64,000 nucleotides of DNA from Pseudomonadales bacterium (GTDB lineage: Bacteria > Pseudomonadota > Gammaproteobacteria > Pseudomonadales > Halieaceae): assembly GCA_024234675.1 (NCBI GenBank), contig JACKNU010000001.1, forward strand, positions 744,001-808,000, given 5' to 3'. How positions within the stretch are numbered: position 1 is the first letter of the stretch; every line of letters begins with the position of its first letter. Positions 25,012 to 34,642 of this stretch are shown here, piece by piece. A program made the position numbers and the translations under genes. Below the pieces are notes generated by a model, which ran no database searches, was not told where the DNA came from, and saw only the letters and a program-made list of their open reading frames with translations.

Positions 25012-25881
25012 ATGCAAGCCTGGCAAAAAGTGCGCAGGGAACTCGGCTGCACCCCGCTCGCGGAAGGGCTGGTGACCGGGGCCGGACCGGAGCGGGCGAC
25101 TCTGTTCGTGGAGCATTACCTGTTCGCCAACATCGAGCGCACGGTCTCCGGGCTGCCATTGCCCGGGCTGGTGACCCAGCTCGGTGGCGCCAAGGTGAGA
25201 GAGGGTGAATCCGGTGCCTGGCGCAGCGTCACCCTGCCCAGCCAGTCCCTGCTGGTACCGGCCAATTGCGCCACTCACTGGCACTACGAGGGCACCGTGG
25301 ATTTCGCCTTGATTTACTTCCCCGACCGGGCCACCGGGGTGGCGCAACGCCTGCGGCTACTGGCTGACAAGGCGGCCAGTCCCCTGCAGTTCAGCGACGC
25401 CCTGGTCAGCGCCCTGGTGCGCCAGCTGGTGGCGGAGCTGCACAAGGGGGCAGCGGGTGACGAGGGCTTCATGGCCACCCTGGTAGCGGTTATGCTCGAG
25501 CAGGTCTACCGGGTACTGACTACCCCGGAGACCACCGGTTTCGACCCCCGGCATGTGCACTTCGCCCGCCTGCAGAATGTGCTCAACCATATACACAACC
25601 ACCTGGCTGAAGACCTGTCGGTACCCGCGCTGGCTGCCAGGGCAGGTGTCAGCGTGGCGCACTTTCGCCGCCTGTTCCTGGAGGCCATCGGCACCCCGCC
25701 CCATCGCTACATACTGGCGACCCGACTGGAGCAGGCCCGCAAGCTGCTGGCCACCACGGCGCTGCCGATCGCCCAGATCGGGGAGGAGTGCGGATTCAGC
25801 AGCCAGAGTCACTTCACCGCCTGTTTCAAGGTGGCCCACGCCAGCACGCCCGCTGGCTATCGCAAGCATATCCGCAGTTAA
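25012..25881 (+). CDS. AraC family transcriptional regulator
   Basis: A 289-residue regulator with an N-terminal effector domain (about 1-170) and a C-terminal double helix-turn-helix (about 185-289). HNHLAEDLSVPALAARAGVS is the first helix pair, and IGEECGFSSQSHFTACFKVAHASTPAGYRK is the second plus the AraC signature. The ATG at 25012 is preferred; a TTG at 24955 would add residues from the promoter. It is divergent from the acyl-CoA dehydrogenase operon and probably activates it. Its 3' end overlaps the convergent kinase gene by four bases. Confidence 0.87.
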   Translation: MQAWQKVRRELGCTPLAEGLVTGAGPERATLFVEHYLFANIERTVSGLPLPGLVTQLGGAKVREGESGAWRSVTLPSQSLLVPANCATHWHYEGTVDFALIYFPDRATGVAQRLRLLADKAASPLQFSDALVSALVRQLVAELHKGAAGDEGFMATLVAVMLEQVYRVLTTPETTGFDPRHVHFARLQNVLNHIHNHLAEDLSVPALAARAGVSVAHFRRLFLEAIGTPPHRYILATRLEQARKLLATTALPIAQIGEECGFSSQSHFTACFKVAHASTPAGYRKHIRS

Positions 25882-28800
25882 CGCCGTTGCGTGGCCAGCC
25901 CCGGGGTGGCCGGGCTGCGGGTCAGGGCGAGTACCAGCGCGCGCAGCCGGTTCGCATCCACCGGTTTGGAGAGAAAGCGGTAGCCCACCGCACGCGCCCG
26001 GTCGCGAATGACGTCGCTGTCGTCGGCGCTGATGATGATGCAGGGTATGTCCGGCGCCCCTGCCTGGCGCGCCGCCATGACGACCTCCAGGCCGGTGTCG
26101 TTATCGCTGAGATGATAGTCCGCCAGCACGATGTCGGGGCGCCCGCCGGCACGCATTATTGCCAGCAGTTCCTCGCGATCGGTGGCGGTGGTGACAACAG
26201 CTCCCATGGTGACGAGCAGTTGCTCCATGCCATCGAGAATCAGGGGATCGTTGTCCAGGCAGAGAACGTGCAGGCCCTCCAGGCCCTGGCCGGGCGCTTC
26301 CGCTACCGGACCGGGCGGCCTGGCCCGCACCTGGCCGTAGGTGACCGTCACGGAAAACAGGGTGCCGCGCCCCGGCTGTGAGTGCAGCTGCAGTTTATGC
26401 CCCAACAGCTCCGCACAACGCTGCACGATGGCAAGACCCAATCCCAGGCCCTCCTCCAGCTGGCCGTGCTGGCGCTGCAGGCGCTCGAACTCGTGGAAGA
26501 TGCGCACATGGTCCTGCTCGGGGATGCCCGGGCCGGTATCCAGCACCTGGATTTCGGCGCCCGCTGCGCGGCGGCGCAGCCCCAGCACCACCCTGCCCTG
26601 CGCCGTGTACTTTAGGGCATTGGCCAACAGGTTTTGCAGCATGCGATAGAGCAGCGACTGGTCGGAATACAGCCAGACGCTGGAGTGGTGTACCCGCAGG
26701 CCCAGGCCGCGCAACTCCGCGGTGGGCTGGAACTCCCGGGCCAGCGCCTCAAACAGCTCACTGACGGCAAAATGGCTGCGCCGCGGCAGCTGCTTGCCGG
26801 AATCGAGGCGGGCAATCTCCCGCAGCTCGGCGATCAGGTCCTCGGCCCGCCGCAGCGACTGGTCGATCTGCTCAACCACTCGCAGGGTCGCCTCGCTGGT
26901 GCCCCGGGGCAGCTGCGGTTTCAACGCGGCGGTGAACAGGCGCGCGGCGTTGATGGGCTGCAACAGGTCGTGGCTGGTGGCGGACATGAAGCGCGTTCGG
27001 CTGAGGTGGGCGTCGCGCAGGCGCGACTCCACCTGGGCGCGCAGGCGATTTTCCTGGCGCAGGCGGGCATTGGTTTCACTCAGGGTCTGGCTACCCGAGG
27101 CGATCCTCGCCTCGAGCTCCATCTTGGTTTCCTCCAGCTGCGTCATCATGTCCCGGTAGTCGGTGATATCGATATAGGTAGTCACGAAACCGCCGTGGGG
27201 CAGCGGTGTGCCCCGAATATCGATCACGGTACCATCGGGCAGGCTGCGCTCCAGGCGGTGCGGATTCCCCCCCCGCAGCCACTCCAGGCGCCGGGCGATC
27301 TCCTCCTCCTTGTTGTCACCACCGCCGCTGAGGAAACCTCGCTCGGCGTTGAAGCGATAGACGCGCTCGATGGGGCAACCGACATAGAGAAAGCGTTCGG
27401 GGTAGTGGAACATTTCCTCGTAGCGCTTGTTCCAGGCCACCAGGCGCAACTCCCCGTCCACCACCGAAACACCCTGCAGCAGGGTTTCCACCGTGGTCTG
27501 CAGCAGCTCGCGGTTGAAGGTATGCAGCTTACTGGCGTCGCTGACCATGCCGGCGAGGTCGCTGTAGGCCAGCTGCTGGCTGTGTTCCAGTTGCTCCATC
27601 GCCTGGTGTGCGGAGGTCGCCCCTATGATGCGGGCCAGTACCGCCTCCACCTGGTTCACCACGAAAGCCGGCGCCCGGTCCCCCGGCAGCAGCCGCTGCT
27701 GGTAGGTGTCCTCGAACTGGCGCCACATCCTGCGCAACTCCGCCGGCTCCATGAAGGGCGGCAGCAGGGCCTGCAGCTGGCTGACCCGGATCAGGCTGAG
27801 CTGGTAATCGATATCGCCGGCCAGCGCAGTGGAGTCATTGGCATCGGTAAAAATACGCGCCTGCCTAAGGTCAGCCTGGGAGGGCCGCAACACCAGCGAC
27901 AGCCCCACCAGGGCCAGCAGATTGACCCCGAGGCTCCAGCAGGTGGCATAGGCCAGCCGGTGCTCAGCGGCGATACCCAGCAGGTCCCCCGGCGCCAGCC
28001 AGGCGATGCCCAGCGGCCCCTGCTGCAGCAGGGAACTATCCGGTGCGAGAATCGCCGGCAGCACCGCACAGTAGAACCACAGGCCGAGGCCCGCCAACAG
28101 GCCGACGATGGCTCCCACCCCGTGCGCACCGCGCCAGTAGAGTCCCGCCAGCAGTGCCGGCGCCAGCTGGGCGGCCGCCAGGAAGGAAATAAATCCGATC
28201 TGGGCCAGCCAGGGAATTCCCATGATCTGCCTGGTCACCAGCCATGCCGCCAGCAGGATACCGACGATGGTGAACTGGCGTATCCGCCTGAGGCTGTCGC
28301 CCAGCTTCAGCACCGCCGCCGGCGAATCGGCGTTCATACGCATCACCACCGGCGCGATCACTTCATTGGTGATCATGATTGCCAGGCTGACGGTCGCTAC
28401 GATCACCATGCCGGTGGCGGCGGAAATACCGCCTATGAACGCGGCCACTGTGACCCATTCGGAGTTCAGCGCGATGGGCAGCAACTGCACGTAGACGTCC
28501 GGGTTGATGGCGGCCCCGGCGAACACCTGGGCGCCGGCAATGCTGATGGGCACTACCAGCAGCATGAATAGACTGAGGTACAGCGGGAATAGCCAGCGCG
28601 CAAAACGGGTGTCGGTATCGTCCCGGGCTTCCACCACCATGGCGTGGAACTGCCGCGGCAAGCACAGGATGGCCAGCGCACTGAGCAGAGTGCGGGCAAA
28701 GAAGTCACTGGACAGGGCGACCTCACCCAGGGCTTCGCTACCGGAGTCCGCCAGCGTGCCCGCCGGCATGTCGGCAAGATAGGATATGGACAGAACCGCA

Positions 28801-29474
28801 ACGGCCACGAAGGCGGCGAGTTTTACCACCGATTCCACCGCCACGGCGGTCATCATGCCCTGGTGACGCTCGCGCCCATCCAGCCGCCGGGTGCCGAACA
28901 GGATGGTAAACACCGCCAGGATAATCGCCACCAGCAGGGCGGTGTCACCGCCGATGACCTCCACCTCCTGCACCGTGCCACCGACGATGGTCCAGGCCTG
29001 GGCCAGGGCCTTGAACTGCAGGGCGATATAGGGCAATACCGCCGCAGTGGCCACCAGGGTAACCAATACGGCCAGTGATTGACGTTTGCCGTAGCGGGCA
29101 CCAATGTAGTCGGCGATGGAGGTGACCCTGTGGCGGGCGCCGACCGCCAGCAGGCGTCGTATCAGCGGCCAGCCGAACAGGAACAGCAGGATAGGGCCCA
29201 GGTAAATGGGCGCGTGGCTCCAGGCCGAGGTCGTGGCGCTGCCCACCGCGCCGTAAAAGGTCCAGGAGCTGCAGTAGACCGCCAGCGACAGGGCATAGAT
29301 GACACCGCGAGCCCGCGCCGCGCTGACCCACCAGCGAAACAGCCTTATGCGCTGGCTGCCCGCGCCGCCCTGCTCCGCGGCCAGGGTGGCGACACGATCC
29401 GCGTACCAGGCCACACCGAACAGGATACAGACGTATAACAGCGCCAGACTGAGCAGGTTGGAGGGGGATACCAT
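25878..29474 (-). CDS. Hybrid sensor kinase with SSS transporter domain (CrbS/MxtR-like)
   Basis: A 1198-residue membrane kinase. In order: an SSS-family domain with about 13 helices (residues 1-540), a linker of the STAC region, a PAS domain (about 650-770, GVSVVDGELRLVAWNKRYEEMF), a HisKA helix with His835 in SHDLLQPINAARL, an ATPase domain (QNLLANALKYT; DTGPGIP; GLGLGLAI) and a receiver domain (1068-1185, Asp1119 in VLADYHL). This is the layout of CrbS/MxtR, which controls acetate use together with the LuxR-type CrbR/ErdR. The start at 29474 is chosen because the first membrane helix follows at once. Confidence 0.87.
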   Translation of the reverse strand: MVSPSNLLSLALLYVCILFGVAWYADRVATLAAEQGGAGSQRIRLFRWWVSAARARGVIYALSLAVYCSSWTFYGAVGSATTSAWSHAPIYLGPILLFLFGWPLIRRLLAVGARHRVTSIADYIGARYGKRQSLAVLVTLVATAAVLPYIALQFKALAQAWTIVGGTVQEVEVIGGDTALLVAIILAVFTILFGTRRLDGRERHQGMMTAVAVESVVKLAAFVAVAVLSISYLADMPAGTLADSGSEALGEVALSSDFFARTLLSALAILCLPRQFHAMVVEARDDTDTRFARWLFPLYLSLFMLLVVPISIAGAQVFAGAAINPDVYVQLLPIALNSEWVTVAAFIGGISAATGMVIVATVSLAIMITNEVIAPVVMRMNADSPAAVLKLGDSLRRIRQFTIVGILLAAWLVTRQIMGIPWLAQIGFISFLAAAQLAPALLAGLYWRGAHGVGAIVGLLAGLGLWFYCAVLPAILAPDSSLLQQGPLGIAWLAPGDLLGIAAEHRLAYATCWSLGVNLLALVGLSLVLRPSQADLRQARIFTDANDSTALAGDIDYQLSLIRVSQLQALLPPFMEPAELRRMWRQFEDTYQQRLLPGDRAPAFVVNQVEAVLARIIGATSAHQAMEQLEHSQQLAYSDLAGMVSDASKLHTFNRELLQTTVETLLQGVSVVDGELRLVAWNKRYEEMFHYPERFLYVGCPIERVYRFNAERGFLSGGGDNKEEEIARRLEWLRGGNPHRLERSLPDGTVIDIRGTPLPHGGFVTTYIDITDYRDMMTQLEETKMELEARIASGSQTLSETNARLRQENRLRAQVESRLRDAHLSRTRFMSATSHDLLQPINAARLFTAALKPQLPRGTSEATLRVVEQIDQSLRRAEDLIAELREIARLDSGKQLPRRSHFAVSELFEALAREFQPTAELRGLGLRVHHSSVWLYSDQSLLYRMLQNLLANALKYTAQGRVVLGLRRRAAGAEIQVLDTGPGIPEQDHVRIFHEFERLQRQHGQLEEGLGLGLAIVQRCAELLGHKLQLHSQPGRGTLFSVTVTYGQVRARPPGPVAEAPGQGLEGLHVLCLDNDPLILDGMEQLLVTMGAVVTTATDREELLAIMRAGGRPDIVLADYHLSDNDTGLEVVMAARQAGAPDIPCIIISADDSDVIRDRARAVGYRFLSKPVDANRLRALVLALTRSPATPGLATQRR

Positions 29475-29631
29475 GGCTGTGGCTCGCACCATCTGGTCAT
29501 TATTTTGCGCAGAATAGCACGGCTGTCGCCGGGCGGGATAATTGCCCGCGGGATGGGGCAAGCGCCGGGCAATTCCATTATCATGGACGCAGAAGACGCA
29601 TCCACCCTTTGCGAAACTCCGGGAGCCACAC

Positions 29632-30657
29632 GTGACCCGAATAACAACAGGCGCACTGATCGGGATAATGTGCGCCGTGCTGAGTCTATCTGCTCACGCC
29701 CAGCGCAAGACAGACATCGTCACCCTGTACAATGGTGACCGGATCACCGGCGAGGTCAAAATCCTGGACGGTGGCATTCTCAAACTGAGCACCGACTCGA
29801 TGGGCACCATCGACATCGAGTGGCAGGAAATCGCCAGCCTGCAGAGCAGGTTTTTCTACGAGATACGCCTCGGCGACGGCGCCCGTTACCTCGGCCGTAT
29901 CGACGCCCAGAAGCGCCCCGGACAGCTGCTGGTAAGTGACGTGGATGGAGAGCACCCGGTGGACTGGTTGCAGGTGGTGACCATCCGCCCGATCGAGGAT
30001 GATTTGCTGGACCAGATCGATATTTACTTTGCGGCGGGGTACTCTTATACACGGGCCAGCTCCGTTGCCCAGACCAGCGTCAATACCACCGTCACCTATG
30101 AAAACCAGGACAGCCGCAACACCTTCACCGGTCGCGCCACGATGACCGACTCAGACGACGAGACCACCAGTGCCAGCAAACTGGATCTCGATCGGGCGGT
30201 GTGGACCGATCGCAGGCATGTATTCCGCTCCACCTTCGCCAACTATGAGACCAACGACGAACTCGAACTGGAACACCGGTTAGGCGTCGGTGCCGGACTC
30301 GGCCGCTTTCTGATCGAGACCTACCAGCAGCGCCTGGCCGGCGTGGCCGGACTGCAGGTGATCACCGAACAATCCAAGGCCACCGGGGAGGACCAGAACC
30401 TCGAACTGTACCTGTCCTCGCGATTCCAGGCCTGGCGCTTCAACACCCCCGAGCTCAACCTGGACTTCGTTCTCAATATCTACCCCAGCCTGACTGACAG
30501 CGGGCGGTTGCGCTCCAGCTCCGACCTGCGCCTGCGCTGGGAACTCATCGAGGACCTGTTCTTCGATATCACCGCCTATGGCAGCTACGACAACAAGGCG
30601 GACGCCAACAACGATATCGATTACGGCGTCACTACCGGCCTGGGCTGGGAGTACTGA
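29632..30657 (+). CDS. DUF481 outer-membrane protein
   Basis: A 341-residue exported protein with a signal peptide (about residues 1-24, ending SAHAQ). A small N-terminal beta domain follows (YNGDRITGEVKILDGGILKLSTDSMGTIDIEW), then a DUF481 beta-barrel ending GVTTGLGWEY. DUF481 proteins are outer-membrane proteins, some salt-induced, without a known substrate. The GTG at 29632 is preferred because GGGAG lies eight bases upstream and the signal peptide starts there. The efflux gene begins only seven bases after the stop. Confidence 0.82.
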   Translation: MTRITTGALIGIMCAVLSLSAHAQRKTDIVTLYNGDRITGEVKILDGGILKLSTDSMGTIDIEWQEIASLQSRFFYEIRLGDGARYLGRIDAQKRPGQLLVSDVDGEHPVDWLQVVTIRPIEDDLLDQIDIYFAAGYSYTRASSVAQTSVNTTVTYENQDSRNTFTGRATMTDSDDETTSASKLDLDRAVWTDRRHVFRSTFANYETNDELELEHRLGVGAGLGRFLIETYQQRLAGVAGLQVITEQSKATGEDQNLELYLSSRFQAWRFNTPELNLDFVLNIYPSLTDSGRLRSSSDLRLRWELIEDLFFDITAYGSYDNKADANNDIDYGVTTGLGWEY

Positions 30658-30664
30658 ACAGACC

Positions 30665-32821
30665 ATGACCACAGCAGCGACCAGCCCGGAGCCGACAACC
30701 ACTACCGACAGCGAAGCGAGGGCAACCGCTACCAGGTTCCAGTATGCTTTCAAGACCGCGCTCAGCCTCACTCTCGCCTACCTGATCCCCATGGGCATGG
30801 GCTGGCCACAGCCACAGACCGCCGCCATCACCGTGATGCTGATCGCCGCCACCGGGCTGGCCTCCGACTCGCTGCAGAAAGGCGTCATGCGGGTGCTGGG
30901 AACCGTGGTTGGCGCGGTCATCGGGCTGACCCTGATTGCGCTGTTTCCCCAGGAGCGCATGGCGTACCTGCTGGCCGTCTCGATCACCATCTCCCTGCTC
31001 GCTTATCTCTATACCGCCTACCAGGGTGACAACACCGTGTTCATGCTGACCGCCGTGGTGACGCTGATGGTGTTCAACGGCGGTGATGCCGAGGGCGCCT
31101 TCCTGTACGGCGTGGACAGGGCCTTTATGACGGCCTTCGGGGTCATCGTGTACACCGTGGTCGCCAATGCCCTGTGGCCGGTGCGGGCCGTGGACAACAC
31201 CCGCCAACTGGCGTTGCGGGTCATGAGCGCTTACAGCCGCGCGTTCGGCCTGCTGGCACACCCGGTGGCAGTCGGCCCCGACAACAGCGACCAGCAGCTG
31301 GCCGAATTGCTGGCCAGCGAGGAGGCCTTCCAGGTGCACTTCAACCAGGTCAAGGCCAGTGCGGACAGGGTGGCGGCGTACCGGACCGAGTGGCATGCGG
31401 TACTCGCCGGTTATGAACAATTGCAGGTGACCCTGTTGCCCGCACTGCGCATGGAAAATCGCCAGCAAGTGACCTTCGAGGACTATATCGCGAACTATCA
31501 GTCACTGCTGCAGCAGCTCGAGGCGATGTTCCGCCAACTGGAGGCAAAGTGGCGGGGGGAGGACGCACAGGCCAGCTTCGAGGTGGTACCGGCCGATTTC
31601 CGCCCGGGCAGCCTGCGGGACGCGCCGCATCTCACGGTCGCCGCGGTGGCCAGCAGGGCTGAACTGCTGGCACGCGTCCAGCAGGTACTGCTGGAACTGG
31701 ACAGTGCCCTGGACAGTCTGCTGTTTGACAGGGGCAAGTTTGTTCCCGGAGCCAGGCCCCGGGGCAAGCCGGCATTTATCTGGCGCGACCTGGAAGCCGG
31801 CAAGACCGCGCTGCGCATGTTCACGACCTTCTGGCTCGCCACCGCGGTGTGGATACAGTTCAATCCGCCGCTCGGCTTCACCTTCGTCACCCTCTGTTCG
31901 GTGTTGGTGCTGCTGGTTTCCTATACGCCCGTGAGTCCGAAAATTCTTTATATCCTGTTTTCCATGGGCTTTGTGTGCGCCCTGCCCGCCTACATCCTGC
32001 TGTTGCCCAGGCTCAGCCACTGGCTGGAACTCGCCGCCTTCATGCTCACCTATGCGTTTGCCGGTTTTTACCTGTTCCAGGGTCCGGTCTCCCTGTTTTT
32101 CCTGTTCGGTCTATTCGCGCTGGGTATCCAGAACACCATGAGCTATAACGTCGATCTGATCCTGCTGATCATGTTGAGCTTCTATCTGATGTTCACCCTG
32201 CTGCTGGTAACTGTGCATGCCCCCTTTACCAGCAAGCCGGAACGGCTCTACGCGGGGCTGGTGCGCCGCTACTTTCGCAACTGCGCGCAGCTGCTGGAAC
32301 TCGCGGGCGATTATCGCGACAGGCCCGGGCGTCTACCCGTAGACGACGGCTCGGACCTGCTGGCCAAACTGCATGCCTGGGGCGGGCGCATCGACTGCGG
32401 GTACTTCCCGACCTGCGAGCCGCAGCAGGTCAGTCGCCTCAACCAGGCCTGTGACCTGCTGCAGGGGCAGCTGCAGGCACTGCTGATGCGCCGGGAGGAA
32501 TTCGCCCGCAACCGGCTGATCAGCGCGCACCACAAGCCCGGGCAGACCGGCCTGCTGGTGCAATTGTGTCACACCCTGGCCCAGCGTCCCGGGCGCGAGC
32601 CATACGACGCCTTCGAGCGGGTGGAAGAGCGCGTGGCCAGCTTGCGGGAGCTGCTCGACAGCCTGCGTGAGCTGCCCGCTAGGAGCCGAGTCGAGCGCGC
32701 CGAACTGGCGCAGTTTTTCGTCTACCTGAATTTGCAGGCGAGCGTGCTCGCCTGCCTGCAGGCCTGCCGCGATGCCAGGGAGGCCCTGCCCTGGCGCCAG
32801 CTGGCGGGGAGCCGGTTCTGA
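30665..32821 (+). CDS. FUSC family inner-membrane efflux protein
   Basis: A 718-residue protein. It has six N-terminal membrane helices (about residues 25-185: FKTALSLTLAYLIPMGMGW to MTAFGVIVYTVVANALWPVR), a large soluble region (about 190-380), a second set of six helices (about 385-530) and a C-terminal soluble tail. This is the duplicated layout of FusC/AaeB-type pumps for aromatic acids and fusaric acid. The following genes supply an outer-membrane factor, a DUF1656 small protein and an adaptor. The stop overlaps the next start by one base. Confidence 0.88.
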   Translation: MTTAATSPEPTTTTDSEARATATRFQYAFKTALSLTLAYLIPMGMGWPQPQTAAITVMLIAATGLASDSLQKGVMRVLGTVVGAVIGLTLIALFPQERMAYLLAVSITISLLAYLYTAYQGDNTVFMLTAVVTLMVFNGGDAEGAFLYGVDRAFMTAFGVIVYTVVANALWPVRAVDNTRQLALRVMSAYSRAFGLLAHPVAVGPDNSDQQLAELLASEEAFQVHFNQVKASADRVAAYRTEWHAVLAGYEQLQVTLLPALRMENRQQVTFEDYIANYQSLLQQLEAMFRQLEAKWRGEDAQASFEVVPADFRPGSLRDAPHLTVAAVASRAELLARVQQVLLELDSALDSLLFDRGKFVPGARPRGKPAFIWRDLEAGKTALRMFTTFWLATAVWIQFNPPLGFTFVTLCSVLVLLVSYTPVSPKILYILFSMGFVCALPAYILLLPRLSHWLELAAFMLTYAFAGFYLFQGPVSLFFLFGLFALGIQNTMSYNVDLILLIMLSFYLMFTLLLVTVHAPFTSKPERLYAGLVRRYFRNCAQLLELAGDYRDRPGRLPVDDGSDLLAKLHAWGGRIDCGYFPTCEPQQVSRLNQACDLLQGQLQALLMRREEFARNRLISAHHKPGQTGLLVQLCHTLAQRPGREPYDAFERVEERVASLRELLDSLRELPARSRVERAELAQFFVYLNLQASVLACLQACRDAREALPWRQLAGSRF

Positions 32822-34425
32822 TGGGCAGCGCCGGGCGCAGGACCCGCATCGCCGGGGGCCAGCTGCCCGCCCTGCTTATCCTGCTCTGCCTGCCGGTCGC
32901 CTGCACGGTAGTGGGTCCGGACTACGAACCCGCCGCGCCACCGCCACTGCCCACCAGCTGGGATGCGGATGCCGCCGCGGCGGACAGCCGGGCGATCACC
33001 GCCTGGTGGCTGCTGTTCGAGGACCCGGTGCTGAGCGAGCTGATCGAACGCGGGGCGCGCCAGAACCTGGCGCTGGAGGCCGCGGGGCTGCGAATCGTCC
33101 AGGCGCGCGCCGCCCTGGGTATCAGCGACGCCCTGTTGTTCCCGCAGCAAACCCAGGTAAACGGCAACCTCAGCTATATCTACCGCGACCGCGACGATTT
33201 CAACTCCGCCGCGGCGAGCCTGGACGTCGGTTGGGAGATGGATGTCTGGGGCAAGTATGCCCGGGGGATCGAGTCGGCGGAAGCCCAGCTCTATGCGTCG
33301 ATTGCCTCCTACCGCGACGTGCTGGTGAGCCTCAGCGCCGAGATCGCCCGCAACTATATCAACTACCGCACCGCCCAGGAGCGTATTTACCTGACGCAGC
33401 GTAATATTGCCATCCAGCAGCGGGTGGTGGATATGACCCAGGTGCAGTACGACTCGGGTAATGTGTCCGAACTGGATGTCCAGCAGGCCAAAACCCAGCT
33501 TTACGGCACCCAGGGCGCGCTGCCGGCGCTGGACATCGTCAAGCTGCAGGCCCGCAATGCCCTGGCCGTGCTGCTGGGCGCACGGCCCGAGGATATAGAA
33601 CCACTGCTGTACTCGGGACAGGCCAGGCAGAGCGAGGACCTGGCCCAGAGTCTCACCCGCATCAGCCGCGCCGACGTGGTCACGGCGCAGTACACGGCGG
33701 ATTCAGTGATTCCCCAGGCGCCCTCGCCCGATACGGAGATCGACCCGGCACTGCTGCTGCGCCGCCCCGACCTGCAGGTCGCCGAACTGCAGGCCAGAGC
33801 CCAGAGTGCCAGGATCGGTTTTGCCGAGGCTGACCTCTACCCCCAGTTCTTCCTGTTCGGCTCCATCGGCGTGAGCCAGACCGTGCGCGCAGGCAACAGC
33901 TTTGACCTGGGCGATGCGGTGACCGCCGCCGTCGGGCCGGGGCTCACCTGGAATGTATTCCAGTTCGACCGGATCGAAAACCGGGTGCGTATCGAGGACG
34001 CCCTGTTCCAGGAGAGTCTCGTCAACTACAACCAACAGGTGCTGGAGGCCGTGCGCGAGGTCTCGAACGCCCTGGAGGCCTACCGCTACAGTGTGCACAA
34101 GAGCGACATAGACTTTCTCGCCGTGCAGTCGTCCATCCGCGCTTTCAACATATCGGCAACCCAGTACAACAACGGCCTGGTCAGCTACCAACGCCTGCTG
34201 AGCACGGTGGAGAAGATGACCCTGCGTGAGGACGTCTACGCCCAGACCCGGGGCGAAATAGCCTCCCAGGTCGTCGCCCTGTACAAGGCCCTGGGGGGCG
34301 GCTGGCAGCCCTTCGGCAGGGAACCTGCGCTGCCCGCGGCAACGATCGAGCAAATGAAATCGCGGGTGGACTGGGGGGATTACCTGGACCCGGCAACCGT
34401 CGTGGGCGCAGACCGGGATGAATGA
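32821..34425 (+). CDS. NodT-family outer-membrane efflux lipoprotein
   Basis: A 534-residue TolC-like factor. The N-terminus ends in a lipobox-like VACTVVGPDYEPAAPP, so it is probably a lipoprotein. Two outer-membrane-efflux repeats follow (about 60-260 and 310-500; WWLLFEDPVLSELIERG, then RRPDLQVAELQARAQSARIGFAEADLYPQ). It would form the outer-membrane duct for the FUSC pump and adaptor encoded beside it. Confidence 0.9.
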   Translation: MGSAGRRTRIAGGQLPALLILLCLPVACTVVGPDYEPAAPPPLPTSWDADAAAADSRAITAWWLLFEDPVLSELIERGARQNLALEAAGLRIVQARAALGISDALLFPQQTQVNGNLSYIYRDRDDFNSAAASLDVGWEMDVWGKYARGIESAEAQLYASIASYRDVLVSLSAEIARNYINYRTAQERIYLTQRNIAIQQRVVDMTQVQYDSGNVSELDVQQAKTQLYGTQGALPALDIVKLQARNALAVLLGARPEDIEPLLYSGQARQSEDLAQSLTRISRADVVTAQYTADSVIPQAPSPDTEIDPALLLRRPDLQVAELQARAQSARIGFAEADLYPQFFLFGSIGVSQTVRAGNSFDLGDAVTAAVGPGLTWNVFQFDRIENRVRIEDALFQESLVNYNQQVLEAVREVSNALEAYRYSVHKSDIDFLAVQSSIRAFNISATQYNNGLVSYQRLLSTVEKMTLREDVYAQTRGEIASQVVALYKALGGGWQPFGREPALPAATIEQMKSRVDWGDYLDPATVVGADRDE

Positions 34426-34630
34426 GTTTCCCCGCGAGCTGGCCCTGGGGGACGTCTACCTGTCGCCCTTCCTGCCGGTCTTTTCGCTGGCGCTGCTGGG
34501 CGCCTGGCTCACCGTCATCGTGCTGAACAGGCTGCGCCTGTCGCGCTATATCATGTTTCCATCGGCCACGTTCCTGGCCCTACTGGCCCTGTACATGCTG
34601 CTGATGGATGCCCTGTGGATACCCATATAG
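34418..34630 (+). CDS. DUF1656 small membrane protein
   Basis: A 70-residue protein with two membrane helices (about residues 18-36 and 46-66) and the opening EFPRELALGDVYLSPFLP typical of DUF1656 (AaeX-like). It always lies with FUSC and HlyD-type genes and is taken as an accessory of the pump. Its start overlaps the end of the NodT gene by eight bases. Confidence 0.87.
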   Translation: MNEFPRELALGDVYLSPFLPVFSLALLGAWLTVIVLNRLRLSRYIMFPSATFLALLALYMLLMDALWIPI

Positions 34631-34642
34631 GACCAGCCCGTC

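Noticed and set aside
25012..25881. Longer AraC protein starting with TTG at 24955
   Set aside because: The extra residues derive from the divergent promoter region and are not part of the AraC effector domain.
26634..28571. A 645-codon open frame on the strand opposite the hybrid kinase
   Set aside because: Its protein is a glutamine-, histidine- and arginine-rich shadow with no domain; the minus strand encodes all the kinase motifs.
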